A stretch of DNA of 64,000 nt, from the NCBI GenBank assembly GCA_037974665.1, contig CM075770.1, positions 2,244,501-2,308,500 of the forward strand, in the 5' to 3' direction. The stretch comes from Ehretia macrophylla. Its lineage: Eukaryota > Streptophyta > Magnoliopsida > Boraginales > Ehretiaceae. The number at the start of each line of letters is the position of its first letter. Position 1 is the first letter of the stretch. Position numbers and translations under genes: made by a program. The notes beneath the pieces are model-generated. The model saw nothing but the letters and a program-made list of their open reading frames with translations. It was not told the DNA's origin and did no database searches. Positions 23,788 to 35,773 of the stretch are shown here, piece after piece.

Positions 23788-25144
23788 TTATAAAATCAAC
23801 AAACATAACAAGCCTATAATTCTTAATGAAAAATCTTTTTCATTATATGGAGAATATCAATGTCTTTGTGTAAGGCCACTTCAACTTGAGTTTAATTCCT
23901 CTGGGCAGAATTATTATTATTTTTTGTTTTAATTTAGAAGAAAGTGTAAATCAATCTTACATTACATTTAAAAAATGTTGCACTCCAAGGATCGATCTCG
24001 TGACTTCTCTGCACCCAATTTTTGTTAACACTTTCTCATTGCTGGGCAATTTCATAGGGTAGTGCCTACTATAACCAAAATAATGCCACTCAAATTCTTT
24101 TGATCTTTCTAACCAATAGGTCGTAAGGAATGGCTAATTACATATGTTAATAAAAGTTAAAAAGGGTTCTTAGTTTGGCAAAAGAAACACTAAAGTAAGG
24201 GAAACTAGAAGCTAGTTTTAGTATAAAAACAACCAACACATGCTTGGCTTTATGAGCATGAAGTTATATTCATGGAACTGGTGAACTTTCACAGGCTTTT
24301 ACAATGTCTTATTAGTTGTAAACAACTTTGAAAGGCCAAGGAAGAAGCACAGTGGAAATTGGTCACAATGCCTTTATTGAAGGGCTTTTCTAATATTAGT
24401 TCTGGCTTTCAGGGTTAACTAATGCTATATTGAAGATTGCATGATGATATTGGCTATGCATCCGGGTTTCTATGCTAAGCATGTGGATCGTGAAACGAAT
24501 TAATGTATTGATTGATTGGTTAATTATGAACACATTTTATTGTTAGGGAGTCATCCCATTGGCTGTCCACCAACAAGTTTGATTCTCTATTGGAAAGGGA
24601 TAGACATAGTATGATATTCTTAAGGTTGGTCAACGAGTAGATCCTTGCTTCAGAAGGGATGAAACATTACTCGAGTGATATACACATTATTGAAAGTAAA
24701 ATATTTAAATATTTAACTATACTTGAAATGAATAATTAAGCATAAATGTGAACTAACACGAAATAAATATTAAGCTAAAACGTATATATAACTGGATGAA
24801 GTGGCTGGAGGCTCTTCTTTTCTTTAATAACCAAGGTAGGTTGAACATATTAATGGGGCAATCCACGCTTACAATTTTCGTATTGAAAAATATATCGAAT
24901 TTTTTTCTCAACTAATGTATTGATATATTTTCCAATTAATCCATGCTAGTGTGAGTAAATTAAGATTTAAGAGTAACATTCCAAGCAAGATATGATCTAT
25001 ATATTTCAACTTCGATAAGATTGTCTATGGTATTTATCATTTTTGATTTTATTGATCTCTTTTACAATGATACAATTAATTTCTCTTTCTTAATTCCCTT
25101 TTCCTTTGCTCCTGTCTTTCACTTTGTTGTTCAATTGTCCTTTT

Positions 25145-25310
25145 CAGGGGCGATTTCAGAATTTTTGTTCAGTAGAGGCTGAAAATACATATATAATTTA
25201 ATATTTATATATGGACCATTTTTTTTTTCAATGGAAACTAATTTAATTTTTTAGACTAAATTTACCTTAAAATACATATATTTTTTTTAAAAAAAATAAA
25301 TCCGCCACTG
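25145..25310. mobile_element. Small hAT-like MITE, ~166 bp
   Basis: It begins CAGGGGCGATTTCAGAA and ends AAATCCGCCACTG, an imperfect inverted pair of the CAG-GGCGG type common in plant hAT elements. Flanks GTCCTTTT and GTCCCCTT match at 6 of 8 positions. It is AT-rich inside with no coding capacity. Confidence 0.5.
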
Positions 25311-25462
25311 GTCCCCTTTGAGGGGGTCGCGAAAGACCAAAAAAAAAAAAAAAGAGAGAAGAAAAACACGAGGCCGGAAAAGCTAAAAGAGAAAAATCCT
25401 AAGAAATTTTATGAATATATGGCTAGTCCAATGGCAACTCAAAGCAACAATCCTTCACCATC

Positions 25463-25835
25463 AGGGGCGGAGCCACCTTTCATATGGAGTGTGCAATGGA
25501 ACACCCTAAAATTTTAGGTATGTAGTTTTTTTTTATTTTTTTTTATTTTTTATGAAAACAACATTTTTACAGTGGAACACCCTGAAATTATAGTTCAATG
25601 GCATGAATATAACATTTTTTGCAGTGGAACACCCTTATATTTGTGTTATAAAGTGTTTAAATTAAGTATTGGTTTAGTTATAGTATAAAAATATGATTTT
25701 AGACATAAAATCATCAATTTTTTTATAGTTTATATAAAAATTTATGCATAAATAATTATCTTGTAATCCCAATAACTAACTTTAATATTGTAATACACAC
25801 CTTAATATCTAGTGCCTGATTCTGCTACTTCACTA
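25463..25835. mobile_element. Probable hAT fragment
   Basis: It starts CAGGGGCGGAGCCACC, a typical hAT end. Internally it repeats the word GTGGAACACCCT twice (25573 and 25624), with a related GGAACACCC near 25479. No matching right terminus or target duplication was found, so the right edge is a guess. Confidence 0.3.
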
Positions 25836-27754
25836 AGAGAAAAATCGAACTGTCCCACTCTTTTTTTTTCTTGTCAAAGAACCGTCCCACTCAATGTTCA
25901 AGAATGAGTCGTCTGAGTGTTAATTGCCACGACTTTTTTTTTTTGTCGACTTGTGGTTAGCCCCACATAACTTTTTATTAAAATATTGGTGTGCGTGCAA
26001 ATTGTGATTATTTGTGATGTTGGGTAATGATACGTAGATTTTATGAATTCCCATTGTCCCTCGTTCAAGAGTAAAGGACACATGCATGGTGGGGGAAACC
26101 TCTCATGCTAAGCAAACTTTATCAAGACGAAAATTAAACGCCTTTCTGTCAACATCGGGGGCATATATAGGAGTTTGAAGATATACCGGACGGACGGATT
26201 TATATTTAGGGTTGTGTGAGTTGTAATTTTTGCTAATTTTAAAAATATTTTAATATATTACAAAAAGATATTATTAGTTTTTGTCTAAAATATCATTTGT
26301 AACTCTTAGAAAATTGTCAGTTTTATGATAAGATATCTTAAATTCACATGTGAGTCATGACACCGACTAAGAAAAATGAAAGGGAAAACAAAACAACGAG
26401 GGAGGTGCTAAAAACAAAGATATATATCTATGGATACTAATTCAATATCCAAGCACAAATTTCACATGCTCTTTAAGCGCAAAGCAACTCAAAGTTCTCT
26501 CGTGCTCCTTTACTGTAGAGAGCACCATTAAAATGTTTTCTCCAAGCACAAATATCACAGATTAATAGGACACACATGAGTTCTCAACAGAATTTTGCAA
26601 GTGTTTGTTATTCAACACTCATCATCAATCCTATATATAGGAATCAAAGAAGATTTTAATGACAAAACTACTAAATTGCACTAGAAACCCTAGATTTTAG
26701 AGTTTTTCCCTTTAGTAAAATGAAGGTTGATACCATAAATATATTGAATTCCAAAACTTTAATTAGAACAAGTCACTATTACAACTCCAATTAACTCTTG
26801 GGCCAAAAAAATGAACTCGAAAACAAGTTACTGTAGAAGGTAAACAAGGAATAGGATTGAAGCTTAACCATATTTATTGATTTAGGATCCAATATGCTCT
26901 TCACTAACAAGTATTATCTCATAGAAAAGAAAAGAAAATTAGCATTTTGAAGAGCTCCCAGTAATATTTTTAAATTGTTAATTTTTCTAAGACTTGCTAA
27001 TTCCTATCTCTGTAATATTACATGGGCGTGCCAAGTTCTCAGATAAACTTCTACATTTGTTGCTTACAGAATTCATTACAAGTAAAATGGAATTGTGAAT
27101 ACGATTTTTAGAATGGAGACATGATTAATAATAGATTCACATTTATTCCTGATGGCTCGACTTAAAAAAAAAAAATATATATATATATATATATTTTTTT
27201 TTCTTTTTTAAGAAGGCGTCTTCTATCTCTATCAATCAATGATAATAGTAACTCCGGAAGCTGCAAGAATTATGTAATGCCCAACTGCTGTCCAAGCGCA
27301 AAATTTGTAAGTCAGTCAGCACATGTGTTTGTCTCACGATACACATGCTCAACTCTAAATCCTCTCTGTTCTGCAAGCAAAGTTCTACATTTATCAATAA
27401 AATTTATTTGGTAGTGCTTTAGTTTGGTATGTTCACATTGATCCGCACCAATCTTCGCATGGTACACCCTTCCCTTTGTATAGTAAAAATTTATGTATTA
27501 AACGTTAAATTTTTTATTTATATGATAAAAAATTATATTATATAACAAAAGAAAAAAAAGAAAGAACAATTATCATACAAAAATCAAGGGAAAGTCATTT
27601 GAATCTCACGTAATCAATGTCAGATCCTCTAGTACCCTCTCACAACTAGAACCTAATAAATTATAATATATCTCATTTAAAAAATAAGAAAATCGTGGGA
27701 GGATTCAAATCCCATTGTACTCCTATTAATAATCGAGCTCATAAAGTATAGATT

Positions 27755-27848
27755 AAAGTAAAGCGAGACATCCAAGCACCAACAGGTTACTTTAGTTTGA
27801 GGTACAAGTACTTCATGTGTCCTTTTCCCCCATGAAGCGCTATATATA
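27755..27848 (+). promoter_or_regulatory. DUF761 gene 1 promoter: inverted repeat plus TATA box
   Basis: AAAGTAA (27755-27761) and TTACTTT (27787-27793) form an inverted pair with a 25-base spacer, ACATCC…GCACCAACAGG. The TATA box TATATATA lies at about 27841, 47 bases further on. Both parts recur upstream of all four DUF761 genes. The AAAG cores could bind Dof-type factors, but that is speculation. Confidence 0.6.
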
Positions 27849-27987
27849 CCCCTCGCATGCCTAAGCCTCCTTTCAGATCCAATTGACAACACAAAACATT
27901 CTCTCTTCAATCAAGAAACTCACTCTCTCCCAATCCATCTTCAAACAGTAAACGAAAAATCCAAAAGGGTTCATCAAAGTTGCCGAA

Positions 27988-28581
27988 ATGGATTCAAATT
28001 TACCAGTAATAGCAAAGAAATTTTGGAACATGGTACGTGTGGCATTGTTCATGTTGAGGAAAGGCATATCAAAGAGTAAGCTATTAGCAGATCTCAACAC
28101 GATGATGAAGCGTGGCAAGATTGCTGGCAAGGCAATACATAATCTCATGTTCCACCATACCCACCATTGGGTCTCCTCCGCCACCTCCGCCCTCAGCCGC
28201 CGCTCACATGACCACCACTTGTCCTTCACACCCCACCCTAATGAATATGAGTTCAGCTGCAGTAACAGCCCTGCATACCATGGTTTCCATCTCCCTTTTC
28301 ATCTCAACAAGCGCAAGAACAACCACTACTATTCGCCGCCGATGGAAGATGAATCTATTACGGAAAATGCGGTTATGAAGGCGGTTGAGATGCTGCAGAG
28401 TGAGACGGCGTCGCCGGCTTTGTCAGGGTTTGGGAGGAGCCCTATGGTGAGGCAGCTGAGGATAACAGACTCGCCTTTCCCGTTAAGAGATGTTGATGAA
28501 GATAGCCATGTTGATGAGGCTGCTGAACAGTTCATAAACAATTTCTATAAGAATTTGAGAAGGCAAAGTGCGCAGCTTTAG
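27988..28581 (+). CDS. DUF761 family protein, copy 1
   Basis: The 197-residue protein matches plant DUF761 proteins, often labelled cotton-fibre expressed or Avr9/Cf-9 rapidly elicited protein 146. Their biochemical role is not known. Conserved parts are the N-terminal block LPVIAKKFWNMVRVALFMLR (residues 5-24) followed by a basic segment ending GKAIHNLMFHH, the EYEFSCSNSP motif (86-95), GFGRSP and RQLRITDSP (147-163), and the C-terminal DUF761 motif VDEAAEQFINNFYKNLRRQ (175-193). The hydrophobic N-terminus could be membrane-associated. It is a single exon, as in the other copies. It differs from them by D2 for E2 and by INN for IAK in the last motif. Confidence 0.85.
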   Translation: MDSNLPVIAKKFWNMVRVALFMLRKGISKSKLLADLNTMMKRGKIAGKAIHNLMFHHTHHWVSSATSALSRRSHDHHLSFTPHPNEYEFSCSNSPAYHGFHLPFHLNKRKNNHYYSPPMEDESITENAVMKAVEMLQSETASPALSGFGRSPMVRQLRITDSPFPLRDVDEDSHVDEAAEQFINNFYKNLRRQSAQL

Positions 28582-30184
28582 GATCATCATGTTGATGATA
28601 AGTAGTCTTGAATTGATGTGCAGCTTTGAGTCTGCAATTATAGAGCATGACAATCAAGACAAAAGTTTTAGCTGGAGGAGTGAGGACTGATACCATACAA
28701 GAATACATTGGATATCTGTCAGATCAATCAAACAAATAAAAGAAAATAACATAATTAATTATATGAATTTCTTCTATAGATGTATACCCCCTATTTGTTT
28801 GTACTGTAATTAATTCTATCTTTAATAAAAATGATTTGCTAAATAAAAAGAATGTGTGGCTTAGCATTAAGAGCAATGAGATTCACAGCTCCTAAAATCA
28901 ATTGATACGGAAAGTTGGAATTTGTGAGTTTTTTATATAAAGAAAATATATATTCTAACATTTTAGAAAAGACCGCTAGCGTTTCACGAGAAAGTCGAAA
29001 AAGTAAAAATGTCATTATCTCTAGAATGCTATAATATACTGTCAAGCTACTTTGACCCAAATTCCTGTATGCACATTAACACCCTTAAGTAAGTCTAATG
29101 GTCATATTTAGCCAAAAAAAAGCGTAATGGTCAACTAGTTGATCTTTTACCGTTCCTTTTTTGTCCTTTCCTATACCTCTATTTCTTTACTCCCTTGAGT
29201 CTAAACCAATAATTCACTTTAATTCAATTTTCTTAACAAAATTATTCAAACTATAAAGGCTAGCCTTAAACACATCAAATTCCTCTTAGTGGTAATCCTA
29301 TATCTTCATCCATTATATATATATGTATGTATATGGCCGTCATACGCTAATTCATTAATGCATTTAAGAGTTAAAGGTCAATATAATTTGAATTCAATAA
29401 TATTTATTGATGTTTTTAAGCTAATTATGACTTGAAAAAAGATAAATTTTCTGCAGCTTGTTTTATTTTTTATTTTTAAAAAATATTGAAGGTAATTAAA
29501 ACCCACATAGAATTTTTCACTTGTAGGCTGGCTGACTGATGAAATGCTTAGTACTCTTTCTTATACACATGTACTTTAAAAAAGAAAAGAAAAAAAAAGA
29601 TAAAAGAGGTTTAGGTTGTGTGGCCTACCTTTTAATCACTCAAAATTATTTTTTATGAGTTTAGAATTTGAAATTTATAACCTGTTTGACCCATGTTTGA
29701 AAGTACTTTTAAGTAAAAGTTAAATGTGAAAAAACCTAAAAAAAAATAAAAAGTTCCAAATTGAAGCTTTTCAAAAAGGTTTGGCGAAAATATTTTTATA
29801 TAATGTGAAAAGTTGCTTTATTTTTCTTTTTCAAATATACTCCTTCATATTTTTTAAAGTTCAACATTATTCTCAAAATTTCTAAAAGCTCAACATTGGT
29901 AGATATAGGCCAAACAGTCAATAATTTTTGTTCAACAACACTTCTAACCAAAATTTTACTACTAAAAATTCTACAATTCAAAAACTAAAATTTTATAGTT
30001 AATTAGGCGAAACAAAGCCTTAGTTAAACACCCTCCAAATCCATTCGATGTCTCTTGATCTTGTACCTTAATCTTTCTTTGATCCACTTCACGAGCACCA
30101 AAATTCCCTCCATGATTTAGGTAAGCAGCATGGTTTGCCCTATGTTTGTTCAGAATATTCGTGCTGCGCAACTCTTAATCCATC
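28582..30184. other. Downstream part of unit 1
   Basis: No gene is seen. The 3' end of copy 1 should lie near 28740-28850, where AATAAA-like words occur. A diverged repeat at 29680-30020 (GTTTGACC…AAAGCTTTTCAAAAA) is shared with 36235-36620 and 54315-54610, so it predates the unit duplications. Confidence 0.5.
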
Positions 30185-30192
30185 GTCACTAC

Positions 30193-31143
30193 CAGTGGCG
30201 GACCTAGGCTACGGGAGTCAGTGCATGCACAACAAAGATATAGTGAATAATAAAGGTTCAAGTAAACTTATATATACGTAAATAAATACATATTAAGCAC
30301 ATTTTAAATAAAAAAGAGAGGAAAAAAGTAACTTTAAAGTATCGTAATACAAAATGTACATTTTATAATTATCCCCGGCGTGAATGTATTTTTTGAAAGT
30401 GTTGAATAATTAACTCATTGTCGATGCCTTTCAAATACATATTTTTTTATGTAAGGGACTAATAAATCTGCCCTCTCTTGAACAAGCCATCCATGTTCCA
30501 CCTGCAACGTCATCTCTTCCACCCAATATTTCACCACCTTCCCACCATGCCACTGCTTTTGTAGGCCTTCAAGCAAAACAATTTCAACATAACAAAATCT
30601 CAATAAATTTCCATGCACACTAAAGGCAAACAAAATAAACAAGATTGGAATTGCAAAACTTGTATGTTGTGATATTCATCTCTGTTAAGCAAAAGAAGAA
30701 ATGGATACTTAAGATGAGCTTGCCAAATGAACACAGCAATACACATTGTCTTAGGAATTTGCAGAGCCTAGTAACTAGATGGTATAAGAAATTCAACCCT
30801 GTGATCAAAAAGAGGAAGAATAAATTGTTATACTCGAGTGATAATAATCACGTTTGTAAAGGAGAGAAGGGTTTGGGTTTGTGCGTGTGGTTGTAAAGGA
30901 TAGAGAAGGGTTTGGGTTTGGGTTTGATTTGAGAAATTAAAGTGAGCAAGTTTTTTTTTTTTTTTTAAAAAAAAAAAACATTACAAGCGTGCACTGCAAC
31001 AAAAATCTGTAACCTGAAGCACTCGAACCCGTGACCTGCAGCACCAAAGGATTTTAAAGGCATTTCTCTAACCACTAAACCATATTATCTTTTGTTCAGT
31101 GTAAGCACTTGCATACATAAGGCTCTATGTAGGTCTGCCCCTG
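30193..31143. mobile_element. Non-autonomous hAT element, 951 bp, exact 8-bp TSD
   Basis: It starts CAGTGGCGGACCTAGGC and ends TAGGTCTGCCCCTG, an inverted pair of the hAT type. The target duplication GTCACTAC flanks it exactly (30185-30192 and 31144-31151). The paralogous site in the next unit (near 36950, AAGTCGCTACTCCACC) is uninterrupted. Internal frames (minus 30415-30642, plus 30645-30896) match no transposase I recognise and could be captured host sequence. Confidence 0.85.
30979..31092 (-). mobile_element. tRNA-derived SINE-like insert inside the hAT element
   Basis: On minus, ATGGTTTAGTGGTTAGAG (A box) is followed by CACGGGTTCGAGTGC (B box, plus 31019-31033). This is the internal pol III promoter layout of a tRNA-derived SINE. 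A long T/A run (30951-30979) adjoins its 3' side. It could alternatively be a tRNA-like fragment rather than a whole SINE. Confidence 0.5.
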
Positions 31144-34100
31144 GTCACTACTCCACCAGCCAAGTATCCAATATATCCGATTCCAAAATGTCAAGAATTA
31201 CGGGTGGAATGTTCAAATAATAATTTATTAATAAAAAGTTATTAATTCGAAGCACGGTGTCAGACTATATAGTATGAAAAAAAAATGTCAAGATTTATGA
31301 GCGTATTGAGTGGACTATCTTTGTGATTGTAAGTGCCCCACTAAGACGAGGCCTGTTCAAACTTCCCTTCTTGCAATTCATACCTTAACTAATGAAAATG
31401 AAATATGGTATCCATGCATATTTCTTAGCCATCTGCTGAATTCAAGATCTAAATAGTATCAGACAATAAACAAAAAGAGAAAAAAGATTGAAATGGTAAA
31501 AATGACCAAGTTTTCTTTAAGCCAGCTATCCATTTTTTTTTTTCTCTCTTTTCTTATTTATGAGATTTTTTCATGCATAGAATTTCTAGAGGAGATGCTT
31601 CGTAGAGTGCTGCCTTCAAATATATATAACTAACCTCAACTAATGCCACAAGGTCTGATTTAGTGAAACATTTGGTGGCAAATTCTAATTAGTAGAAAGT
31701 CTTTTTGATTATATGGACAATTACGTGTCTTTGTGTAAGGCCACTCCACTGGGGCAGATGTAGTTATGGGATGGTAGGACTTATAGCTATTACTTACCTC
31801 AATTTTTAAAAAATATATGAATATTTTTAGAGTGATTGATTTGTAGACTGAAAAATTAATTAATGCGCAATTAACTCAAAGTATTTTTTCATTATATGGG
31901 CCGGTATTTCAAAAGTTATTTTAGTCAAAAAAATAAATTAACCCCCCTAAAAATAAATTATTTATATATGTATGCTAAATTATGTGTTATATCTTTCACT
32001 AGATACTAAATCGTCGCCCCTAGGTTAATACCTGATTTTTCGTTGGGCAGAATGATTTCTGGTAACACATGAAATAATATAATGCCACTCAAAGTCTTTT
32101 GATCTTTCAAACCAATAGGTCGTAAAGAATCGCTAAATATGTTTATAAAAGCTAAAAAGTGTTGTTAGTTTTGGAAAAGAACACTAAAGTAAGAGAAACT
32201 AGAAGCTGATAGTATAAAAACAACCAACACATGCTTGGCTTTATGAGCATGAAGTTACATTCATGGAACTCATGATCATGCTCTTTCACAGGCTTTTACA
32301 ATGTCTTGTAGACAACTGTGAAAGCCCATTGGAGAAAACTCATGGAAATTGGTCATAATCACTTTATCGAAGTGCTTTTCTATTAGTTCTAGTCTCCCTG
32401 GTTTGCAATCTTAACTGATTAAATAATGCTTTATTGAGATTGTAATGTACAATCATATTTAAAGTAGAATCCAATGTATAAAACTCCTGTTATACATAAG
32501 ATCTGGATAGGGTTGGACCATGCACGTTTCTTATTAATACTTGAGATGAATAACCTAGTTAGCATAAAAATTTAACTAGCATAAAATATAAATAACCAAG
32601 CATGGCTCAGCGTATCAATAGGGCAATCCATGCTTATACTTTTTGCATTACCTAGAAAAATGTCGGAATATTTTTTAGTTGATTTCTTGCATTGTATATT
32701 GAAATGTCGATTTGATGTAAGTGAATTGAAAATTAGAAGAGACTATATATAGAGCTCTTCTTTTTCTCTTAATAATCAATAATTGTTAATCATGTATCAA
32801 AATAATTCCAATTAATAAATCCATGCTAGTTCGAGTACATTAAGATTTAAGAGTGGCCGTACCATGCAAGATTTGGTCAATTATTGAAGCCTGCGGTATT
32901 TTACATTTTTTTTTCTTTTTCTTAATTCTCCGTTATTATGCTACAATTAATTTTTCTTTCTTTTTTATCCCTTTCCTAATTATATATGTTTTCAGTTCGT
33001 CCTTCAATTGTTCCCTTGAGGCTTGAGCGGGTTGCAAAAGAAGAAATGAAGCAAAACATGCGGTCTAAACTAAAAAGGAGAAAAAAGACATTAGGAGACA
33101 CAGATTCTAATGATTCTTTTTTTTTTTTTTGTCAAATAGCTCTCTACTTTGCTTTGTATCTTTGAGATTTATTTGCTGCTTTTGTTTATGTGAACTGATC
33201 TATTATGATCTTTTGTTTTAGTTTTCTTTTAGTGGGCTATTCCAAAAAAAAAATGGTGGGTTTTTTTTTTTTTTTCCTCTGGTCTTTAAGATATCTATGT
33301 TTTTTTTTATTTAATTGATGAGGCAGTATTAAAAAGAGGAATAAAATAGTTACGTACAGTTGTTGTGTGTTTCAAGTTTAGAACTCTAATTTATAAGTGA
33401 TACATATATTATAAGTTTAAGAAATCTTGTGCCTTAAATTTGCTAACTTAAAATAAAAAACAAATTATTAATTAAATCTACGAACAGTAGCACCAAGTTT
33501 ATGTATTTTTTTTTTTTTTTTTGGAATGAAACCAAAATAGAGAGTTTGAAATAGATAGTGTTGTTGGAGTAAAACTAAAATAGAAAGTTTATAAAGTAGA
33601 GAATCACTTATTTGACTCTTTATTATAAAGAAAAAATAGAGTCTAATGGAGTTGCCCTTATAACATATATTAACGATTTCATAACCTTTTATATTTACAA
33701 CAAAAAATATACCACTAGACCCAAATACTACTGTCACGAGTTTCTTTCTTTTGTCGAATTGTTGTTAGCCCCACATAACTTTTAGTTAAAAGTATTGTAT
33801 GCAAATTGAGTAATCTTTTTGTGTTCAGTAATGGAATATAAGTCAATGAATTCCATATGGTCCACTGTTTCACAAAAAAGAGAAAAAAAAATAAAAATGG
33901 GTCCATTATCTCTCGTTTAACAGCAAAGAACACGTGGTGTAATTGGTGGGGGAAACCTTTCTTGCTAAGCAAACCTTTTCAGCACGAAAAATTAACTATC
34001 TGTCAACATCGACCTAAAAAAATTGAAAGGTGAAACGAAGCAATGAAGGAGGTGCTAAAAAGAAAGAAGCACGTAAAGACGGTAAAGTTGCATGAACATA

Positions 34101-34663
34101 CATCTACTAATCATGGATACTAATTCAATATCCAAAGCACAAATTTCACATGTTCTTTGATTGCTTAATTGTCTCGTGTTCTTTTACTCGAATGTTTTTA
34201 GCAAGCACAAATATCACAAAATTGATTGGACACACATGAGTTCTCAATAGAGTTTTGCAAGCATTCATAAAGGCAAATTCTAATAGTTAATTTTTTAAGT
34301 AATCAAATAACCATCGCAGCTCATTCTTTTTCGGGACCTATTCCGGATGTGAAAAATACAAAGTTTGTTGACTATACTTTGATTGCCTGTAATGTTCAAT
34401 GTTTTCGATTTAAGTAATAAATTAAGTTAATAATTTTGGTCCGGAAAATTTAAGGATTAAGTAGTTATTTTCTTAAACTCAAAAGACAGGCTCGCAGCGT
34501 GACAACTTCCACCTGTTTATTAATAGATTCATATATATATTTTTTTTCCTTTGCTTGACTTAAAAATGTATTTTTTCGTGGTTTTAGTTTGGTGTCCTCA
34601 TATTGATCCACACCAATTTTCGCAATTTTTTTTTGTATGGTCAAAATTCATATACTGTCATTA

Positions 34664-34768
34664 CAAGAAACACTATTTGATGACCAATTTATTTGCAACC
34701 ATTGTTTTGCACTAGAATAGCGACGAAAATCTTCAGTTACCAGTGTCTATTTTTCTTATAATGTGTAA
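34664..34768. mobile_element. Possible tiny CACTA-derived MITE
   Basis: CATTACAAGAAACACTA at the left and TTTTTCTTATAATG at the right form an imperfect inverted pair resembling the CACTACAAGAAA termini of CACTA elements. The first bases differ from CACTA and no target duplication is clear, so this is weak. Confidence 0.3.
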
Positions 34769-34955
34769 CTTAAATCTCTAATATATAGTAAAATTTTATT
34801 ATGTAAAAAATTTGGAAGTGCAAAACGATGAAAAGATAAAGAGAAAAAGCCATTTAATTTGGACTTAACTTAATGCCTCAACCTCTGCCCCCCAATGAAC
34901 TTCACCTCACCTCATGACTACTCCCATTAATAATTGAGCTCATAAAGTATAGATT

Positions 34956-35014
34956 AAAGTAAACCAAAACATCCGTGCACCAACAGATTACTTTGGTTTG
35001 AAGCCCTATATATA
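34956..35014 (+). promoter_or_regulatory. DUF761 gene 2 promoter: inverted repeat plus TATA box
   Basis: AAAGTAA (34956-34962) and TTACTTT (34988-34994) are again 25 bases apart. The TATA box TATATATA follows at about 35007, only 13 bases on. Compared with copies 1 and 4, about 33 bases between palindrome and TATA are missing. Confidence 0.6.
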
Positions 35015-35170
35015 CCCCTCACATGCCTAAGCCTTCTTTCAGACGATCCAATTGACAGCACAAGCATTCACTCTCCAATCAAGAATTCAATCTCTCCGTC
35101 TCTGACCCATCTCACAATCCATCTTCAAACAGCAAACAAGAAACCAAAAGGGTTCATCAAAGTTGCAGAA

Positions 35171-35773
35171 ATGGAATCAAATTTACCGGTAATAGCCAAG
35201 AAATTTTGGAACATGGTACGTGTAGCATTGTTCATGTTAAGAAAAGGCATATCAAAGAGTAAACTACTAGCCGATCTCAACACGATGATGAAGCGTGGCA
35301 AGATTGCTGGAAAGGCAATACATAATCTCATGTTCCACCATAGCCACCATTGGGCTTCCTCTGCCGCCTCCGCCCTTAGCCGCCGCTCACATGATCACCA
35401 CTTGTCCTTCACACCTCACCCTAATGAATATGAGTTCAGCTGCAGTAACAGCCCTGCATACCCTGGTTTCCATCTGCCATTTCATCTCAACAAGCGCAAG
35501 AACAAGCACCGCCATTCACCGCCGCCGTTGGAGGATGAATCTATATCGGAAAATGAGGTTATGAAGGCGTTGGAGATGCTGAAGAATGAGACGGCGTCGC
35601 CAGCTTTGCCAGGGTTTGGGAGGAGCCCAATGGTGAGGCAGCTGAGGATAACAGACTCGCCTTCTCCAATAAGAGATGCTGATGAAGATAGCCACGTTGA
35701 TGAGGCTGCTGATAAGTTCATAGCCAAGTTCTACAAGGATTTGAGAAGGCAAAATGCGCAGCTTGAGGACTAG
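35171..35773 (+). CDS. DUF761 family protein, copy 2
   Basis: The 200-residue protein is close to copy 1 over its whole length. It has the same N-terminal block (MESNLPVIAKKFWNMVRVAL), EYEFSCSNSP, GFGRSPMVRQ and C-terminal VDEAADKFIAKFYKDLRRQ motifs. It is slightly longer because of KHRHSPPPLEDES in the variable middle and two extra residues (ED) at the C-terminus. It is a single exon with an uninterrupted frame, so probably functional. See copy 1 for the family. Confidence 0.85.
   Translation: MESNLPVIAKKFWNMVRVALFMLRKGISKSKLLADLNTMMKRGKIAGKAIHNLMFHHSHHWASSAASALSRRSHDHHLSFTPHPNEYEFSCSNSPAYPGFHLPFHLNKRKNKHRHSPPPLEDESISENEVMKALEMLKNETASPALPGFGRSPMVRQLRITDSPSPIRDADEDSHVDEAADKFIAKFYKDLRRQNAQLED

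Larger units (their letters stand above)
22150..30192 (+). repeat. DUF761 segmental duplication unit 1
   Basis: This stretch is repeated, with insertions and decay, at 31144-36950 (unit 2) and in two pieces at 36951-38640 and 50420-54600 (unit 3). Shared landmarks in order are ATGTCAAGAATCGA, CATTATATGG, AATGCCACTCAA, GCATGAAGTTA with TTTACAATGTCTTATTAGTT, CCCCACATAACTTTT, the DUF761 gene, and TTCAGAATATTCGTGCTGC. Edges are approximate. Confidence 0.7.

Noticed and set aside
27873-28229. Minus frames opposite each DUF761 gene (also near 35125, 52200 and 63324)
   Set aside because: They are antisense shadows, conserved only because the sense genes are.
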